This document shows positions 44,212 through 52,915 of a stretch of 64,000 nucleotides of DNA, piece by piece. Origin of the DNA: Bowmanella sp. JS7-9. Lineage in GTDB: Bacteria > Pseudomonadota > Gammaproteobacteria > Enterobacterales > Alteromonadaceae. Where the stretch lies: positions 62,001-126,000 of the forward strand of contig NZ_JXSY01000003.1 of NCBI RefSeq assembly GCF_004329715.1. The letters run 5' to 3'. Numbering within the stretch: position 1 is the stretch's first letter; the number at the start of each line of letters is the position of its first letter. The position numbers were made by a program, and so were the translations under genes. Below the pieces are notes generated by a model. That model did no database searches. It was given only the letters and a program-made list of their open reading frames with translations, and was not told where the DNA came from.

Positions 44212-44461
44212 GTAAACCTTGTTTCTCGAAAAGCACCGCTTTTTCAGCGATAAAATTAACCTGAATGAAACGTTTTTCGCGTTCCCCCCAAATACAGCTG
44301 TTGGTGCCAAATCTGGCTTCGCATTGATCAGGCTTTCCGATAATGTCGGTAACCTGCTCAAACGTCATACCCATTTTCAACTTGTCGTAGTTTTCAACCG
44401 TGAGCTTAGAGCAACCTGTTAACGACATTATCAGCGCCGCAGACAATAGGTATTTTTTCAT
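44204..44461 (-). CDS. Small lipoprotein, DUF3862/OmlA-SmpA-like
   Basis: An 85-residue lipoprotein: signal MKKYLLSAALIMSLTGC with the lipobox LTGC and modified Cys17. The mature part has the BamE/SmpA-like layout KLKMGMTFEQVTDIIGKPDQC, CIWGE and FIAEKAVLFEKQGL, as in DUF3862 proteins. Ser after the Cys suggests transport to the outer membrane. GGGGGTG lies 8 bases upstream of the ATG. It is the first gene of the msrC–proQ–prc group. Function unknown. Confidence 0.85.
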   Translation of the reverse strand: MKKYLLSAALIMSLTGCSKLTVENYDKLKMGMTFEQVTDIIGKPDQCEARFGTNSCIWGEREKRFIQVNFIAEKAVLFEKQGLHD

Positions 44462-44673
44462 TCAACACCCCCATGAAATGATGGCGCATTATAAATACCT
44501 GCTGGCAAGAAGTAATACCTGTATCTGCCCTTTCTGCGCGATTCCTTATGGAAATTTACGATTTCTAACATTTTCGTTTAAATAATAAGCAAATTATCAA
44601 CGACACACATTGCAACGTCGGTGCAGCCTGTGAAGTTTGGTATAGTGTCGCTAAATTGAAAAACGTCACTGTT

Positions 44674-46110
44674 ATGCACGCTACTATTCATATTGATCCG
44701 CAATTTCTGGACTACGTATCGGCCCATTTGCCCAACGGATATTCGCTGGCCGAATTTACAGCCTATTGCCAAACGCCACTAAGAAAAAGTATTCGCGTTA
44801 ATACCCTGCGTTTATCCGTGGATGAGTTTTGCCAACATGTTAATCAGCAAGGCTGGCAATTAACGCCAATCCCTTGGTGCGCACAAGGTTTTTGGATAGA
44901 ACGCCCAAGTGAGCAGGAAGAGCGTATCCCATTAGGTAATACCGCCGAACATTTAGCTGGCTGGTTTTATATTCAGGAAGCCAGTTCCATGCTGCCACCA
45001 GTAGCATTGGTAAATCCTGATTCTGCCCCAGCCTGTGTACTGGACATGGCGTCAGCTCCGGGCTCAAAGTCAACCCAATTAGCAGCCATGATGAACAACC
45101 GGGGTACTTTAGTTGCTAATGAACTGTCGTCTAGCCGGGTTAAAGTGCTGGCGGCTAATTTTTCACGCTGTGGTGTGCAAAATGCCTGTATCAGCCACTT
45201 TGATGGTCAAGTGTTTGGTCAGTACACACAGGAATCCTTCGATGCCATCTTATTGGACGCCCCCTGCAGTGGAGAAGGAACCGTGCGAAAGGATCCTGCC
45301 GCATTGCAACATTGGGACACAACCCACATCAACAGCATCGTCGAACTACAAACAGCATTGTTGGATGCTGCAATACAGGCGCTGAAAGTCGGTGGCGAGC
45401 TGGTCTATTCGACCTGTACATTGAATAAGTTTGAAAACCAACACGTCGTTGCCAGTGCTTTGGAAACATACGGCGACGCACTGGAAATTGTTGATCTATC
45501 AGGGTTATTCTGCGGTGCAGAACAAGCCATAACACCTGAAGGCTATTTACATGTCTGGCCAATGGTTTTCGACAGCGAGGGGTTTTTCGTAGCCAAATTG
45601 CGCAAAGTAAAAGCCACCCCGCTGAAAGAATCCAAATCCCGACATGGCGACGTACCATTTAGTCCCCTTACCCGTAAACAATGGCAACCACTGGACGTTT
45701 ACCTTAAAAGCTTTGGGATTGATCTGCCGTTGACACAGCTTTTTTACCGTGACAACGAAATATGGTTCTTACCCGAATACGCCAGAGAATTAGGCGCGAA
45801 AATTAAACTGCAACGCTACGGGGTGAAACTGGCGCAACAATTTAAGCAGGATTATCGGTTAACCCATGAGGCGAGTCTGGCGTTTGGCTGCTCAACTGCC
45901 AAGCGTGCCATTGAAATCACGCAGGCTGAATATGCGGATTTCTGCCAGGGTAAAGATTTTCTGACTCACCACACACCGTCGTTAAAGGGCGAATTATTGC
46001 TATGTTTTAACGGTCAACCGGTTGGTTTAGGTAAATGGGTAAATGGCAAAATTAAAAACTCTTTACCGCGTGAATTAGTGCGCGACAGGCACCAGTTAGG
46101 CTGGGGATGA
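44674..46110 (+). CDS. rsmF: 16S rRNA m5C1407 methyltransferase RsmF
   Basis: Methylates C1407 of 16S rRNA (478 aa; E. coli 479). The N-terminal RsmB/F-like region has PLRKSIRVNTLRLSV. The SAM site is DMASAPGSKSTQLAAMM. The two catalytic cysteines are C198 in LLDAPCSGEGTVRKDP and C248 in VYSTCTLN. The C-terminal region includes PRELVRD. The ATG at 44674 is used; a TTG six codons earlier is unlikely. TGGTATAGT at 44638–44646 resembles an extended -10 box 28 bases before the start. Confidence 0.95.
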   Translation: MHATIHIDPQFLDYVSAHLPNGYSLAEFTAYCQTPLRKSIRVNTLRLSVDEFCQHVNQQGWQLTPIPWCAQGFWIERPSEQEERIPLGNTAEHLAGWFYIQEASSMLPPVALVNPDSAPACVLDMASAPGSKSTQLAAMMNNRGTLVANELSSSRVKVLAANFSRCGVQNACISHFDGQVFGQYTQESFDAILLDAPCSGEGTVRKDPAALQHWDTTHINSIVELQTALLDAAIQALKVGGELVYSTCTLNKFENQHVVASALETYGDALEIVDLSGLFCGAEQAITPEGYLHVWPMVFDSEGFFVAKLRKVKATPLKESKSRHGDVPFSPLTRKQWQPLDVYLKSFGIDLPLTQLFYRDNEIWFLPEYARELGAKIKLQRYGVKLAQQFKQDYRLTHEASLAFGCSTAKRAIEITQAEYADFCQGKDFLTHHTPSLKGELLLCFNGQPVGLGKWVNGKIKNSLPRELVRDRHQLGWG

Positions 46111-46126
46111 CGCTGTGGAAAAACTG

Positions 46127-46173
46127 TACAGTCTTTTCGCAAATTTTTTTGTTTTTTTCGCAAAAAGACTGTA
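46127..46173 (+). repeat. Inverted repeat downstream of rsmF
   Basis: Perfect 11-base arms TACAGTCTTTT (46127–46137) and AAAAGACTGTA (46163–46173) surround an A/T-rich loop that contains a second copy of the TTTCGCAAA found next to the left arm. There is no T run after the stem on the plus strand, so it is not a standard terminator. It may protect the rsmF mRNA end or bind a regulator. Confidence 0.5.
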
Positions 46174-46241
46174 AACCATTGAATTGAATACTGATTTTTT
46201 TCTTAAAAAAATCCACTTAAACTGTTTATTTTTTGTGCAAA

Positions 46242-46260
46242 ACTGTTCTACAATAACAGT
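46242..46260 (+). promoter_or_regulatory. Candidate promoter with overlapping operator for a small RNA
   Basis: TACAAT (46249–46254) is a good -10 box and lies inside a perfect inverted repeat, ACTGTT (46242–46247) / AACAGT (46255–46260). The -35 region is A/T-rich and weak, so an activator may be needed. A start near 46261 is inferred. Confidence 0.4.
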
Positions 46261-46371
46261 CCTTTGAAGATTTTTTACACTTCAAATCCCAGTTTTACCA
46301 GTTAGCGCACGGCTCATCAAATGAGCCATTCCCCTAAACCCAGGACCTGGATTAGAGCCTGGGTTTTTTTT
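46261..46371 (+). ncRNA. Candidate small RNA with three hairpins
   Basis: This gap has no plausible gene but shows the layout of a trans-acting small RNA of about 110 nt: a -10-like box just upstream, a 5' hairpin TTTGAAG / CTTCAAA (46263–46286), a single-stranded stretch, a perfect hairpin GGCTCAT-CAA-ATGAGCC (46311–46327) and a strong terminator. The last two hairpins and the terminal U run resemble Hfq- or ProQ-bound RNAs. I recognise no known RNA family. The alternative is that it is simply the long 3' end of the rsmF transcript. Confidence 0.5.
46336..46371 (+). terminator. Intrinsic terminator
   Basis: A perfect 9-bp stem AAACCCAGG / CCTGGGTTT is followed by a run of eight T residues on the plus strand only. 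It ends the candidate small RNA and any rsmF readthrough, 6 bases before the convergent gene's stop. Confidence 0.9.
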
Positions 46372-46376
46372 GTCTG

Positions 46377-46895
46377 TTATACGCCCTGTAATCCAGCCAA
46401 GTAGCGCTGCGCGTTAAGTCTGTAATGTTCGGCAGACGCTTTGAGATGTTCTGCCTGCGCTTCACTCACCTGGCGGATGACTTTACCCGGTGCGCCAACA
46501 ACAAGGGAATAATCCGGGATTTCCATCCCTTCAGTAATCAACGCATTGGCACCAATCACGCAAAAATTACCAATTTTTGCGCCATTGAGTACCACCGCAT
46601 TAATCCCGATTAACGAATAATCGCCAATTGAACAACCATGTAGCATGGCTTTGTGCCCCACCGTGACGCCCTCTCCAAGGGTCAGCGGATAACCGGGATC
46701 ATTGTGTAACACTGCACCGTCCTGAACATTGCTATTCTTGCCCACCACAATAGGTTCGTTGTCCGCACGCATTACTACATTGAACCACGCACTGCTGCCT
46801 TCGTGCATATGTACATCACCAATTACCGCTGCCGCGGGCGCAATAAATACGCCTTGGGCAATATGCGGTGTTTTGTCGTCTAATTGGAATTGCAT
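46377..46895 (-). CDS. Gamma-carbonic anhydrase-like protein (YrdA/PaaY family)
   Basis: A 172-residue left-handed beta-helix protein of hexapeptide repeats, with the gamma-class histidine pattern: [12 protein letters not shown], then [21 protein letters not shown]-terminal [26 protein letters not shown] is typical of YrdA/PaaY proteins. The probable metal ligands are the His residues of [13 protein letters not shown]. The ATG at 46895 is chosen because AAAGGA lies 8 bases upstream; the ATG at 46904 abuts that motif. It starts 1 base after tesB. Anhydrase activity is inferred, not certain. Confidence 0.88.
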   Translation of the reverse strand: MQFQLDDKTPHIAQGVFIAPAAAVIGDVHMHEGSSAWFNVVMRADNEPIVVGKNSNVQDGAVLHNDPGYPLTLGEGVTVGHKAMLHGCSIGDYSLIGINAVVLNGAKIGNFCVIGANALITEGMEIPDYSLVVGAPGKVIRQVSEAQAEHLKASAEHYRLNAQRYLAGLQGV

Positions 46896-46896
46896 G

Positions 46897-47757
46897 TCAC
46901 GCATCCTTTTTTCTTATCACGCCTTCCTGCATGGTGGTGGCAACCAGATTACCCTGTAAATCAAAAAACTGACCACGTACCAGCGCTCTTGCGTTATCCG
47001 CAAACGGGCTGTCCATGCTGTACAGCAGCCACTGATTAAAATCGAACGGACGATGGAACCACATCGCATGGTCTATGGTTGCCATGCGCAGGCTACGATC
47101 CATGATGGACAAACCATGGGGTTGTAACGAAGTCGCAAGGAAATAATAATCTGATGCATAAGCCAACAGGCGCTGATGCATGAGCAAATCACTACTCAGT
47201 GGCTCGACAGCGCGCATCCACACCTGACGAACTGGCGTCAATACTTTCGGGTTTCTCGGATCAATTTGTTGCACCAAACGCATATCGATCGGCGCGTGGT
47301 AGACTAATTTTTCCTGCACTTCAGCAGGCATATCTTTAAATAGTTCCTGATAGGTTTCTAATTCTGAGCGCAGATTTTCTGGTGGTGTTACCTGGGGCAT
47401 CTCAGCGACCTGGTGTGACAGCCCTGGCTCAGGAAACTGGAAAGAGGCCGTCATATAAAAGATCGTGCGGCCATTTTGGATCGCCTTGACGCGTCGGGAA
47501 GAGAAACTGCGGCCATCCCGTATGTTTTCAACGTCATAAATTACCGGCTTTTGTGCATCACCCGGCAGTAAAAAGTAGGTATGAAATGAATGGACAATCT
47601 GACCATCCGCCACGGTGTGCTGCGCCGCTGCTAAGGCCTGACCTAATACCTGCCCACCGAACAGTGCGCGGAATCCCAAATCCCAGCTTTGGCCACGGTA
47701 CAAACCCGGATCTAACTGCTCGAGACTCAGTAACTGGGTCAATTTTACTTCTTTCAC
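46897..47757 (-). CDS. tesB: Acyl-CoA thioesterase II
   Basis: Hydrolyses acyl-CoA to free acid and CoA (286 aa, same as E. coli TesB). The double-hotdog layout shows [52 protein letters not shown] and, in the second half, [21 protein letters not shown]. Asp of [10 protein letters not shown] corresponds to the catalytic Asp. The start is GTG at 47757, with GAGG 6 bases upstream. The following anhydrase-like gene is 1 base away. Confidence 0.94.
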   Translation of the reverse strand: MKEVKLTQLLSLEQLDPGLYRGQSWDLGFRALFGGQVLGQALAAAQHTVADGQIVHSFHTYFLLPGDAQKPVIYDVENIRDGRSFSSRRVKAIQNGRTIFYMTASFQFPEPGLSHQVAEMPQVTPPENLRSELETYQELFKDMPAEVQEKLVYHAPIDMRLVQQIDPRNPKVLTPVRQVWMRAVEPLSSDLLMHQRLLAYASDYYFLATSLQPHGLSIMDRSLRMATIDHAMWFHRPFDFNQWLLYSMDSPFADNARALVRGQFFDLQGNLVATTMQEGVIRKKDA

Positions 47758-47810
47758 ACGTACCTCGGTATCTTGCTCTTTGGCTTCGGCTAAGCGCCTT
47801 AATATAGTGA

Positions 47811-49649
47811 TTAATCTTGTTGATTCAATGGATTGCGTGGATAAAACTTTTCCGGTAACGCATCGGTGTGGGTAAAAAATCGCGTGTCCTTATAGGGTAA
47901 TTTCATAAACCCGGATATGCCCAGGCCAGTGATTTTCGGTATATGGCTAACAAGTTGTGCCAACAACTGGCTGAAGTCTTCATGCCGGGTATGATCCAGC
48001 AAGGTATAATAACTATGGATCTTAAGGTGGGTAGGTAAAGCTTCGAAAATCACACAGCCAGTATGGTGAATGCCGTTAAGGCGCGCAATTAACCCGAGTA
48101 TTTCTGGTGGTAACTGCAGTAACTCATCCGGATCATCACCGTCTTCAAAATAGGAATGCATCTTTGACTCGTCTTTAGGCAAAGATAACTGACTGACTTC
48201 AAAAGGGATCCGCAAACCAGCGTCAGGTATAAAGGGGGTGCTATCGTCCTCACGCTCAATATGTAACGTGTCTTTAGCATTAAACAAACAACACTTGAAA
48301 ATGCCGGTGCGGTGAATCGCTCTGGCAAGCGTCACCATATTGTTAACCGACACCTCAAACGATGCTCGCATCCGCTCGTCGAACAGGTTGAGACTCGAAT
48401 CAATATAGACACCGTCAGGTTGCCAGCGCACAGCCAATCCGCCTACCACCGGGTAACGACCGAGACGGCCAACGGCAGCAATGAATGCTTTTTCCGTATC
48501 CCCCATGCCCTGCATGTAATTTTTGTAATAGCGCTCAAATTGCGCGTCGTTCAGATAACGCAAGCTGTGTGACGACTCGCCTTCTTCACGCAAAAAGGAT
48601 TTACGCGAACTGTAAACAACCGTCTCAATATCTTTTTTGGTGTTATGTACCCAACAGGGGATAAACGGGGTGTAAACAAGCGGCTTATCAGGCGCAAATA
48701 CTATATTGCGTAGTGCATGAATATTACGAAACAGGTAATCCCCGGCCTGCCGGCGTACCTGAGCATTATCATCCATCAGTGCCGTCAGAATATGCGCCAG
48801 TTCGCGGGGTAAGCCCAATCCATTGGGATGCACGACTTTGCGCCCGAAGCGGCATGATTGGCCTGACGCCAGCGCATAGATAGTGCTGGCGAGACCCTGC
48901 TCATCAAATCTTGGTGACGACAATGCACCGTTTAACTGTTCGTCACCAATAAAATACACATCACCAAGGCGTGCGTTGGTTTGTTGCAGATCCCCAGACA
49001 TCAGATCCATAACATTACTGCCCACATGCTGGCCAGACTCATCCAGCTGTGCAAATACCGACGATCCCCAGTCAATCAATTGTACGGTTTCCGAATACTC
49101 ATCGAACACGATATTCGATGGCTTAATATCACCGTGCACAATCGGGCGTGACGTTCCCTGCTGCTGGTAGCTGCGCAAGGCCCGCAACACGTCGGTCAAC
49201 TGCGCAATAATTTTGACTATCAGGCGCGGTGCCAGAGGCCCGCGGCGCAACGAATATTGCTCTAAATCCTCTCCACGCGCGCGCTCCATTACCAAAATGG
49301 ACTGCTTGCCAATACGTTGAAATTCAACCAGCGCCGGCACATGAGGATGCTCTACCATGGATAACATAAAGGCTTCGTCTTCGAGACGATCCTGTACATG
49401 CTGTGGCAAGGTGATACGCGAGAACTTAAAAACCAACTGCTGACCATCCGGCGCAGTACCAGCAAAAACGAAACCAAATGCCCCTTTACCCAAATATTGG
49501 GTATCTCGATAGCCAAGCAACGCTAATTGTTGATGGCAAAGGCTAAACCAGTCCTTCAGCTTTTGCGCATCTTTATGGGATAGCAGGTAAAAAGACTGCT
49601 CTTCCGGAATATAAAAATGCTTAAGGCTTTTCTGGACGGGAGAATTCAT
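47811..49649 (-). CDS. Serine/threonine protein kinase with unknown C-terminal domain
   Basis: A 612-residue soluble protein. The kinase domain (about 48–320) has the glycine loop GKGAFG (54–59), Lys75 in VFKFSR and Glu92. The catalytic loop is HGDIKPSN (172–179) instead of HRD, and DWG (193–195) replaces DFG. The ATP- and Mg-binding residues remain, so activity is plausible. The remaining about 290 residues (motifs YYKNYMQGMGDTEKAFIAAV, ISGFMKLPYKDTRFF) match no domain I know. The ATG at 49649 begins 1 base after the rlmJ stop. No phosphatase gene is adjacent. Confidence 0.85.
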   Translation of the reverse strand: MNSPVQKSLKHFYIPEEQSFYLLSHKDAQKLKDWFSLCHQQLALLGYRDTQYLGKGAFGFVFAGTAPDGQQLVFKFSRITLPQHVQDRLEDEAFMLSMVEHPHVPALVEFQRIGKQSILVMERARGEDLEQYSLRRGPLAPRLIVKIIAQLTDVLRALRSYQQQGTSRPIVHGDIKPSNIVFDEYSETVQLIDWGSSVFAQLDESGQHVGSNVMDLMSGDLQQTNARLGDVYFIGDEQLNGALSSPRFDEQGLASTIYALASGQSCRFGRKVVHPNGLGLPRELAHILTALMDDNAQVRRQAGDYLFRNIHALRNIVFAPDKPLVYTPFIPCWVHNTKKDIETVVYSSRKSFLREEGESSHSLRYLNDAQFERYYKNYMQGMGDTEKAFIAAVGRLGRYPVVGGLAVRWQPDGVYIDSSLNLFDERMRASFEVSVNNMVTLARAIHRTGIFKCCLFNAKDTLHIEREDDSTPFIPDAGLRIPFEVSQLSLPKDESKMHSYFEDGDDPDELLQLPPEILGLIARLNGIHHTGCVIFEALPTHLKIHSYYTLLDHTRHEDFSQLLAQLVSHIPKITGLGISGFMKLPYKDTRFFTHTDALPEKFYPRNPLNQQD

Positions 49650-49650
49650 A

Positions 49651-50490
49651 TCAGGCGGGCTCAATCAGCCATTCAGTGCGATACCCTGCCCCTGTTTGCC
49701 CCAGCAGCGATGTCAGGATCGGTAACAGCTGCTCGATTTGCTGGTCGACTTGCCATGGCAAATTAATAAAGGCCATGCCACTACCATACATACCCAACTC
49801 CTGCGGTTGTGGTTTGACCCAACATTCGGCGATAAACAAACTGGCTGGCTGTACTTTGGCTAATGCGTCCAGCATAGCTGGGGCCTTATTGCGTTTTTCG
49901 GCCAGTAGTGGATACCACAGTGCAACAACCCCTACCGGCCATTTTTTATGCAATTTTTGAATAAAGTTCACGACGTCCTGATATTCTCGCGCCTGTTCAT
50001 AGGGCGGATCAATTAACACCATGCCGCGCTTAGGCTCTGGCGGAGCGATGGCCAGGGTACCTTCGAATCCGTCCCGATGATGAATTGCCACGCGCGGATC
50101 GCGTCCCATATTGGCGCGCAAATTCTCCACTTCGTTATTATGCAGTTCCATCAGGATAAGCTTATCTTGCTCACGCAAAAGGTGGGCGGCGATAGCTGGC
50201 GAGCCCGGGTAGAGATCTTTATCACGAAACTGACTGATTAATGCCAGATAATCGGTAATCTCAGGGTATTGCCCAGATCGTTGCAGCAATTTGTCGATGC
50301 CATCGCTGTATTCCGCTGTTTTATTTGCCATGTCGGTACCAAGATCATACAGACCAGCGGCACTATGGGTATCCACATAGCAAAGGGGTTTAGCTTTTTC
50401 GGTTAATTTATTCAGTAACAGCACCTGGCACAGGTGCTTGAACACATCGGCGTAATTGCCGGCGTGAAAAGCGTGGCGATAACTCAGCAC
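49651..50490 (-). CDS. rlmJ: 23S rRNA m6A2030 methyltransferase RlmJ
   Basis: Methylates N6 of A2030 in 23S rRNA (279 aa; E. coli 280). It begins with the family sequence MLSYRHAFHAGNYADVFKH. The SAM-binding region VDTHSAAGLYDL and the catalytic N6-adenine motif LIDPPYEQAREY are present, with a C-terminal GSGMAFINLPWQ. It lies upstream of the kinase gene with a 1-base gap and probably shares a transcript with it. Confidence 0.95.
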   Translation of the reverse strand: MLSYRHAFHAGNYADVFKHLCQVLLLNKLTEKAKPLCYVDTHSAAGLYDLGTDMANKTAEYSDGIDKLLQRSGQYPEITDYLALISQFRDKDLYPGSPAIAAHLLREQDKLILMELHNNEVENLRANMGRDPRVAIHHRDGFEGTLAIAPPEPKRGMVLIDPPYEQAREYQDVVNFIQKLHKKWPVGVVALWYPLLAEKRNKAPAMLDALAKVQPASLFIAECWVKPQPQELGMYGSGMAFINLPWQVDQQIEQLLPILTSLLGQTGAGYRTEWLIEPA

Positions 50491-50520
50491 GTCGTATTTT
50501 TCCGGGATAACAAATACCCG

Positions 50521-51213
50521 TTAGTTTAAACGCAAGGCCGGTTGCAGCGCACTGTTAATTTCAAGCGGGTCCTGCAATCGCATATTGCTGGTCGCCAACA
50601 TGCGGATTCGTCGGTCGCTATCTTGTTCAAATGCGTAAAACGCGGCATTGAGGTTAAACCCCACCTGCGCGTTATAGGCTTTCTGAAAATGTTCCAGACC
50701 AGCCGGTTGATCAAAGGTTAGCGTCGCGACACAGATGTCGTTGCCACAGGCCACATCGTTAACCAATGCCTGAGCATTCGCAGCGGCGGCAACAATAAGA
50801 CGGTCGAAATCCAGTTTCAAATTCTGATTGTGATGGCGTTCACGATAGCGAATAAGATTGGCCACTACATCACTGAAATTAGCCACATTAAGCAATTCAG
50901 ACGTTATCTCAGCATCCAGATATTGTCGATTATCGATCAGCAATCTTTCAACCGAGAGACCAGCAGAAACGGCACAAGTTACCTTGGTATCCTCAGCGCA
51001 TTCTGATGGTCTTGATGAATAACTCTCGGTGTTTGCTACCGTAAACTGAGCTTCGTGATAAAACACGCTCTTAGTCGACGGCGTTAATGAAGCAATACTG
51101 ACCGGCGCAGCTTCGCTTGAAGCAAGTAGATGGGAGGCAGAGATAAAATAATTTAATAATGCCGGGCCCAATATTGCTGTTCCTAACAGCAAAGGGACGA
51201 TAAATCTGGACAT
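50521..51213 (-). CDS. Exported or membrane-anchored protein of unknown function
   Basis: A 230-residue protein with an N-terminal hydrophobic segment (MSRFIVPLLLGTAILGPALL) that could be a signal peptide or single anchor. The mature part has cysteines in RPSECAEDTKVTCAVSAG and DVACGNDICVATLTFDQP, spaced to form disulfides in the periplasm. I do not recognise a family. The ATG at 51213 has GGAA 6 bases upstream and starts the hydrophobic segment; a longer frame to 51258 is less likely. It lies 30 bases upstream of rlmJ. Confidence 0.72.
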   Translation of the reverse strand: MSRFIVPLLLGTAILGPALLNYFISASHLLASSEAAPVSIASLTPSTKSVFYHEAQFTVANTESYSSRPSECAEDTKVTCAVSAGLSVERLLIDNRQYLDAEITSELLNVANFSDVVANLIRYRERHHNQNLKLDFDRLIVAAAANAQALVNDVACGNDICVATLTFDQPAGLEHFQKAYNAQVGFNLNAAFYAFEQDSDRRIRMLATSNMRLQDPLEINSALQPALRLN

Positions 51214-51285
51214 TCCATGTTCCTTATTTAGCAGTGTATTTTTTAACACAAGCCACAACGTAAAAACAACTCCATTTTTGCAATA

Positions 51286-51314
51286 AAAAACCCCGCATTC
51301 TGCGGGGTTTTTTA
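51286..51314. terminator. Bidirectional terminator after the bkd operon
   Basis: A perfect 13-bp stem AAAAAACCCCGCA / TGCGGGGTTTTTT starts directly past the E2 stop codon, with T runs on both strands. It separates the bkd operon from the unknown exported protein gene. Confidence 0.93.
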
Positions 51315-51315
51315 A

Positions 51316-52905
51316 TTATGCCAGTGTACTAAACATACTGAATGGATTTTCCAGATAGCCCTTCCAAACGTTGCTAAAGCGTACCATGGTTGCGCCATCA
51401 ATTACGCGGTGATCGCCACTCCAGCTAATGTGCATGATATTCGCAGCTTTCACATGCCCTTGGACATCGAAACGCGGCAAGGTTTGGATCTTACCTAGTG
51501 CCACAATAGCGACTTCCGGCTTATTGATAACCGGTGTCGCGGTGGTGCCGCCAATTACGCCGACATTAGAAATACTGATAGTGCCACCGGTTAAGTCATC
51601 CTTAGACAACCGACCTTCCCTACCCAGGTCAATCAGACGATTAAGTTCCCGGGCAATCTCGTTTAATGACATATTCTGTACCCCTTTGATATTGGGTACC
51701 AACAAGCCGATCTTACTGTCGATTGCCACGCCGATGTTGTGATCGTCGAAGTAAGTTAACTCCGTGCAGTCAGCATTGACCTGGCTATTAATAATCGGGA
51801 ATTGTTTTAGCGCATTAGACAAAGCCTTAATTACAAAAGGCATATAGCTTAGCTTGATACCCTGAGCGGCGAAGCCGTCTTTCAATTGGCTGCGCGCTGC
51901 CATTAGCGCATCCATATCAATTTCATCGCTAACGGTGAAATGAGGGATCGTGCTGACAGACTCAACCATTTGTTTAGCCATAGCGGCTTTAATACCGCGG
52001 ATGGCCTCAACCCGTTTACCGCCGGTAACTTTCGGCTGAGCAGATACCATCGCTGCGCTTGTCTCGCCCTTGGCAAAACGGGTGATATCGTCCTTCATTA
52101 CACGGCCTTTGGGACCGGAACCTGCCACTGAATGGATATCAATATTTTGTTCACGGGCCAGACGTCGTACCGCCGGGCTAGCCAGCGCTTTACTATTTTT
52201 ACCAGAACGCACCGTCGGCAACGTTGTGTTTACTGCAGCCGATGTAGTGCTTAACTCAACCTTAGTGACCTCTGGCTGCACACTGGGTTGTGGTTCCTGT
52301 TGCGTAGCCTCACCCTGGATTTGCAGCGCGAATAATGGTGTGTGTACTTTAGCGATATCACCTTTGGCATAATGCAATTTGACTACTACACCGTCGTGTT
52401 TAGCTGGAATTTGCACCATGGCTTTATCGGTCATCACTTCGGCGACCGGCTGATCTTCTTTGATGCTGTCGCCTTCGACCACAAGCCATTCAACCAGTTC
52501 ACACTCGACAATTCCTTCACCGATGTCTGGCAGGATAAAATCTTCGATATGGCCAGTTGATACTGCGGGTGCAGAGACAGGTGCTTCCTGCTTGACCTCA
52601 GAATTGGACGACTCTGCTTCGGCAGGTTCTTCAGCCGCAGCAACTGGCGCAGATTTGAGACTCTCCTCACCCTGCAATTGCATCGCAAACAGCGGCGAAT
52701 GAACCTTGGCAATATCACCTTTGGCGTAATAGAGTTTTGTCACCACGCCAGAATGCATTGCTGGAATTTGTACCATGGCTTTATCGGTCATCACCTCGGC
52801 GACCGGTTGGTCTTCGACTATGTAATCACCCTCAGCTACCAACCATTCAATCAGTTCACACTCAACAATGCCTTCGCCAATATCTGGCAGAATAAAATCT
52901 GTCAT
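51316..52905 (-). CDS. bkdB: Branched-chain 2-oxoacid dehydrogenase E2 (lipoyl acyltransferase)
   Basis: The acyltransferase core of the branched-chain 2-oxoacid dehydrogenase complex (529 aa). It has two N-terminal lipoyl domains, with the lipoylated Lys42 and Lys161 each in VMTDKAMVQIPA. A peripheral-subunit binding domain (about 242–278, ASPAVRRLAREQNIDIHSV) follows, then the catalytic domain with SWSGDHRVIDGA (His499, Asp503) near the C-terminus. The two lipoyl domains are almost identical. It lies 10 bases after E1beta. The dihydrolipoamide dehydrogenase (E3) is not in the window and must come from elsewhere. Confidence 0.93.
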   Translation of the reverse strand: MTDFILPDIGEGIVECELIEWLVAEGDYIVEDQPVAEVMTDKAMVQIPAMHSGVVTKLYYAKGDIAKVHSPLFAMQLQGEESLKSAPVAAAEEPAEAESSNSEVKQEAPVSAPAVSTGHIEDFILPDIGEGIVECELVEWLVVEGDSIKEDQPVAEVMTDKAMVQIPAKHDGVVVKLHYAKGDIAKVHTPLFALQIQGEATQQEPQPSVQPEVTKVELSTTSAAVNTTLPTVRSGKNSKALASPAVRRLAREQNIDIHSVAGSGPKGRVMKDDITRFAKGETSAAMVSAQPKVTGGKRVEAIRGIKAAMAKQMVESVSTIPHFTVSDEIDMDALMAARSQLKDGFAAQGIKLSYMPFVIKALSNALKQFPIINSQVNADCTELTYFDDHNIGVAIDSKIGLLVPNIKGVQNMSLNEIARELNRLIDLGREGRLSKDDLTGGTISISNVGVIGGTTATPVINKPEVAIVALGKIQTLPRFDVQGHVKAANIMHISWSGDHRVIDGATMVRFSNVWKGYLENPFSMFSTLA

Positions 52906-52915
52906 ATCCTGCTCC

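Noticed and set aside
43750-44361. A longer msrC with a 50-residue N-terminal extension
   Set aside because: The extension reads through the upstream lipoprotein gene and the cysteine spacing matches E. coli when the shorter start is used.
46243-46259. A LexA box (CTGT … ACAG) at the small RNA promoter
   Set aside because: The half-sites are 9 bases apart, while the gammaproteobacterial LexA site needs 8, and the centre lacks the TA-rich pattern.
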